DNA of 64,000 bases from Leptobrachium leishanense (Eukaryota; Chordata; Amphibia; Anura; Megophryidae): NCBI GenBank assembly GCA_009667805.1, contig CM019067.1:71256997-71320996 (forward strand), written 5' to 3'. The number at the start of each line of letters is the position of its first letter. Within the stretch, counting starts at the first letter, position 1. Both the position numbers and the translations under genes were made by a program. The notes below the pieces were generated by a model. That model worked only from the letters and a program-made list of their open reading frames with translations. It ran no database searches and was not told the DNA's origin. Positions 60,001 through 64,000 of the stretch are shown here, one piece after another.

Positions 60001-61048
60001 CTAAAAGATGATATAGGAGAGGGAAAAATGTCTATAACTATATCATCACGCGCAGTCATATCAAAGAATACTTGGGAACGGTAAACTGCACAGAATGCTG
60101 AACGCAAACTTCTTTAAATGTCAAAAAGCAAAGTCTGAATTAGACCTAGAGCCTGTATTACTGTGATACTGTAATATTACATGTTTTTCGTGCTTATTTA
60201 AAAGTCCCATAGCAATAACAGAAAGTTCATGGAACACTGCAAACCTCACGAAAACTTTGGGCTACTTGATTTTTTTCCACTACATAAACTTTTCCGATAA
60301 ATGAAACATTGATAAAGCTAATTAGCCTAAAGTGGACAGTTTTATAGCATACCCTAAATAATTTAGAGGGCATGCCTTTCCATACAGATCAAGAACTTAT
60401 TCGTACAGATAGATCAGGTCTTTTTGATATGTCGGCAAAAATTGTGTTTTTTTTTCTTTTTATTATATATTTTTCAGCAGGTATTGAAACCGTTCAGATT
60501 TTTTTTATATATATATATAAAACACCCATCCTAAAATAACATGTGAGCCGTCGAACATTTCTGAACGCATTTTGAATTCTCTTTATGAATGCAAAAATAT
60601 ACAGTTGAAAAAGCCAGATACCAGAGAGCTCCTAATATGGAGTAGTAAAAAATAGAACGTACATATCCTTTATAAAAAAAAAAAAAAAAAAAGAATGGGA
60701 AGGAAAGATCACGGGGAGAACTTAGGCTGCATAAATCACCGGGAGGACAAACACGAGAGAACAGACTAGAAAGGAATAGACGGAAGGACAGAGACAAAGA
60801 GATGATTTCCCATGCATGATTTTTTTAGAAACACACATAGAAGCTTATTGTTTAGATACTAATTTTTATTCTGAAAAGTTACTGCTTGCGTGCCACATCC
60901 TGCTTATTCAAAGTAGTACGCTGGAACGTTTCCACGTCTTTAAATTTGACTTGTAAAGCTATTTTGAGCTACTATGCTGCGCTCATTTTTATATTTATAT
61001 ATCTTGGTGCAAAAAGCCTGATATGGTAATCTGTCACAGTTTCTTTCC
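60001..61048. other. No gene seen (intron upstream of the exon)
   Basis: AT-rich with several poly-A/T runs (60447-60460, 60676-60692) and a (TA)n run near 60508-60520. No further exon was recognised. Confidence 0.45.
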
Positions 61049-63193
61049 TTAAAGGGATACTACGGGATAAGGTAAAAATGGGGAGTGGTAAGAGGGGTTA
61101 AATAGTAACCCCTCCAGCCTCCTCCCATGTCCGCTGACTTTTACCTTTAGTATACCTAAAGTAATAAGTTAAATACTTACCTTTTCTCTAACACTGGAAC
61201 CTGCCGCTGAGCTGTCCAGCTTTGACAGCTTCTGCTTCCACTGAAGCAGAGCTGTCATAGGGCTGTAAGCGAACCCAGTTAATCTGATGTATCTCAATGC
61301 TTTTGCATTTTATCAATTTACACTTGCCTCAACATTAAAAGGAAACTACCACCAAAAAATGAAATGTCCTTATTGTGTTTATTTTATGTTACGGATAGCT
61401 TACATGTGCTTTGCTTTTCTGCTTTTCTCTTGTATGTTTAGCTAATATTTTACTCTGTGTGTGTCACTGGGTGCATCCTGTATGATCTTTCGTGTTGTAA
61501 ACTGCCTCCCACAGGAGCAATAAATCCCTTCTCACTGTGTGGCATTGGCCATATAATTGAGTGTATGGGTCAATCACGGACTCAAATCATTGCATTGTGT
61601 GGGATGTATTCAACGGACATCCCCAGGGTGTAGATTAGAAGTCTTTTAACCCTTTCGCTGCTGAGGCTTTTCCTGCCTCTGTGCTGAGGTCATTTTTACC
61701 GGTTTTGCTCATCATGTTTAAACGTGTTTTGAAGGCTTATTTTAGTATATTACCCAGACATATTATATATCGTTCTTTCCGTCAGACTCGGCAGATTCAT
61801 AATATGTCATTATTATATGTATACATCATGACCTGTCTGTATATTATAACAAAGAATGCAATAAAATATGAATTTTCAATAATTTACAACGTGTAAAGTG
61901 TTTTTTTTTCACATTTTAACATGCGAGCAATTGCGGTTATATTTTGTATGGGGTGCGCTTGTTAAAAAAATTAGAAATGGGGTCTCGTTATATTTTTTTT
62001 TGGGGAAAATTACGCGATTTTTAACAAACGCACCACATACAAAAATTGTTAGTGCAGCATCATTGTTCACATTATAATTGAAATGGGAACAATATTGCTG
62101 CATTAACAAACCAAAAAAAAGAAAAAAAACATGTTTTTTTTGTTTTTTTTTTATAATTCTTTAAAATATTTTTTTATTTTTGTTTTTAATTTTTTTTTTT
62201 TTTTAAAAACTTTTTTCACAGTCGTGTTTGGTATCGTTGGAACGGCCAACTTTAACCCCTAGCTGCCACGGATCGGGAGATAGGGGGTTCATTGGAACCC
62301 CCTATCTCCACCATTGGTGGCAGCTAGGGGTTAACTCCAGGACTGGCGTCATCGTGCTATGCACAATGACGCCAGTCCTCAGGGGGAGTTCCCGGAGGCT
62401 TGGCCAACATCCAAGATGTCGGCCAGCTCCGGGAAAGGATCACGAACCGGCGCTTTTCAGCGCCGATTCGTGATCCGGCTCCCCAGGGGTTAATGCCAGG
62501 TACCATTTGGAAGGGCAGGCTGTGCCCTTCCAAACGGTGCCTGGCATTAAGTTCAGGACCCCCGCGATCGGGAGGGAGAGAGGTCCGAAGGACCTTCCCC
62601 CTCCCTTTCAGGCGCCTCCTCCGCACACGCGGGGGGGGGGGCGCCTGAAATAGATGTCATCGCGCCACCACGATGACATCTATTGTGCCCGCGGCGGTCC
62701 CGGATTGACGGGCTGACATCTAAGATGTCAGCCCGCACCGGGGGGCACAGCGATCGCAGGCTGCTTCGGGAGGACGCGCTCAGCGTGTCCTCCGCAGCCA
62801 ACCCTTCCTGCGGCAGGACGCGCTGAGCGCGTCCTCCGCAGCGAAGTGGTTAAGCTCCCTGATTTATCTTATTCAGCTGCCAGCTTTTAGCTCAGTTAGC
62901 CTGGTAAACAATAGCTTGCTGCCACCTTATCTAAACTTTCCCTCCTCCACCTCAATAACTGTTAAATACTGTAGATTAAATATACACGAGTAGTAAAGAA
63001 AAGTTTTTGCACAGATTTTAGCAATTGTTGCATCATGGGGAAACAACGGAAAATGGAAACAGGAAACCTATTTTTCCTTTTTACATGCAATTACTTTAAA
63101 GGAAAAAACAACAGCATGTGTTTTATAAAATGGTTTGTTTGTAATGCACAAATAATCTACCTACAGCTTATGTAAGTGGTAGTGTCCCTTTAA
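61049..63193. mobile_element. Possible Kolobok/T2-like element carrying a TTAA element
   Basis: Left TTAAAGGGATACTAC (61049) and right GTAGTGTCCCTTTAA (to 63193) are inverted with two mismatches in 15. An internal 'aaaaggaaactaccacc' near 61340 matches the right end also, so the true left end could be there. The 1.2-kb element at 61646-62853 is nested inside. Confidence 0.55.
61646..62853. mobile_element. TTAA-flanked element, second family, copy 2
   Basis: Starts TTAACCCTTTCGCTGCTGAGG, ends GCGAAGTGGTTAA. Parallel to 55343-56579 along its whole length, including the T-rich centre and the hairpin series (about 62252-62334, 62338-62378, 62441-62475, 62497-62546, 62607-62648, 62749-62840). No transposase. 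Confidence 0.9.
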
Positions 63194-63302
63194 CATTCAG
63201 GCTGAAGACAGCAAGTTGTCAGTTTTAATACTTGTCACGCATCATTATGAAATGTAAACAAAACTAATAAACCAAAAATGTGCTTTTGTTGTAAAACACC
63301 TC

Positions 63303-63910
63303 GGGCCCTATTCCCTAGGGAACGCTAACTGTAGTGTTCCGGTGAGTAAGCATTAACGTCAGGATAAGTGACTTCAGCGCATGCCCCCAAAATTACATCT
63401 CTAACGATAATCCTCTCAAAAATCAATTAGTGCATCAGTGATTGCTATAACTTGCGCAAGCTCACTGTACTTTGTGCATCCCATACTTAACATGGGGAGC
63501 GCAATCAGTAATAAGCATTAGCATAAGTAAGGTATTACAAAGTGCTAGCACTAATTACAGCACCGATGTGTTAACCAAAAAAATTGTGACATCTAGAAGC
63601 TAGTGCTAACGGATTCCGCTTTTGCAGAATCATTTAGCAGAATCTAAAATCCCCCCATTAAATCCGATACACACCAGGCAGAGCAGCCCTCCATGGAGTC
63701 CTATGGACTCCAAGAGGTGATACTCGCAACGGCTCGTAATCGCTACCATCAGAATGACCGAGGGTAGCACATCGTTCTTTGGTAAGGTGCTGAAGTAGCG
63801 CCTGACCCAGAATATCATGTTAAAATGGAGACAGTACGGGGAAACCTGCAGGAGCTAACATTTTCCCCGTTAGCGCCCCCATTTTAGTGTGAGGAAAGGG
63901 ATAGGGTCCC
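63303..63910. mobile_element. Possible MITE with GGGCCCTATTCCCT ends
   Basis: Inverted tips GGGCCCTATTCCCT (63303-63316) and AGGGATAGGGTCCC (63897-63910) with one mismatch, and words such as 'cgctaac' / 'gttagcg' further in. No convincing target duplication. Confidence 0.5.
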
Positions 63911-64000
63911 TAGTTTTGTTTTCCCCGCAGTGAGATCTACATAGACAACACAGTGACTCATCAAGTCTAGATGCCCCATCAAGGGACTCATCAAGTCCAG

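Overview
The window reads as intergenic and intronic DNA from a large vertebrate genome, most likely an anuran amphibian. The basis is the repeat mix: Tc1, piggyBac, hAT, Harbinger-like and Kolobok/T2-like elements, CR1 and L2 LINEs, a BEL/Pao retroelement and many solo LTRs. A vertebrate-type RPL6 retrocopy and two spliced coiled-coil exons agree with this. There is no operon structure, and few open frames have anything to do with host genes. The species assignment is inference.

Host gene content: two minus-strand exons, at 59758-60000 and 27757-27987. Both have clean splice sites and whole-codon (phase 0) lengths of 81 and 77 codons, and both encode Lys/Glu-rich coiled coil. They are probably consecutive or near-consecutive exons of one gene, separated by about 31.8 kb of transposon-filled intron. 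I do not recognise the protein.

Layout: 1-6.6 kb holds a nested palindromic MITE, a 1.1-kb TTAA-flanked element and a reverse solo LTR. About 8.4-15.5 kb is a piggyBac-type element with a one-frameshift transposase, a long array of ~385-bp tandem repeats and a terminal region made of consecutive hairpins, itself carrying a solo LTR. 15.5-18.4 kb is a CR1 LINE. 18.7-28.4 kb mixes TA-flanked elements, another solo LTR, a Tc1 remnant, Kolobok-like and palindromic MITEs and the first exon. 28.6-31.3 kb has two L2 pieces. 31.9-34.4 kb is a Tc1 element broken by a Harbinger-like MITE and by a 728-bp insert that begins with a hammerhead-ribozyme-like motif. 36.1-48.0 kb is a BEL/Pao element opened by a five-deep nest (solo LTR, solo LTR, hAT, Tc1, Harbinger MITE) whose RT frame runs directly into an RPL6 retrocopy. 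48.7-52.5 kb is a third Tc1 with three separate insertions. 52.5-56.9 kb is a 4.4-kb fold-back hAT-like element with its own nested insertions. The remainder has hAT, Kolobok-like and TTAA elements around the second exon.

Most element boundaries were placed from target-site duplications read directly in the sequence: TA for Tc1, TTAA for piggyBac/Kolobok-like, TWA for Harbinger-like, 5 bp for LTRs, 8 bp for hAT and 14 bp for the Penelope-like insert. The nesting order follows from these. Family names rest on protein motifs and duplication length, not on database comparison.
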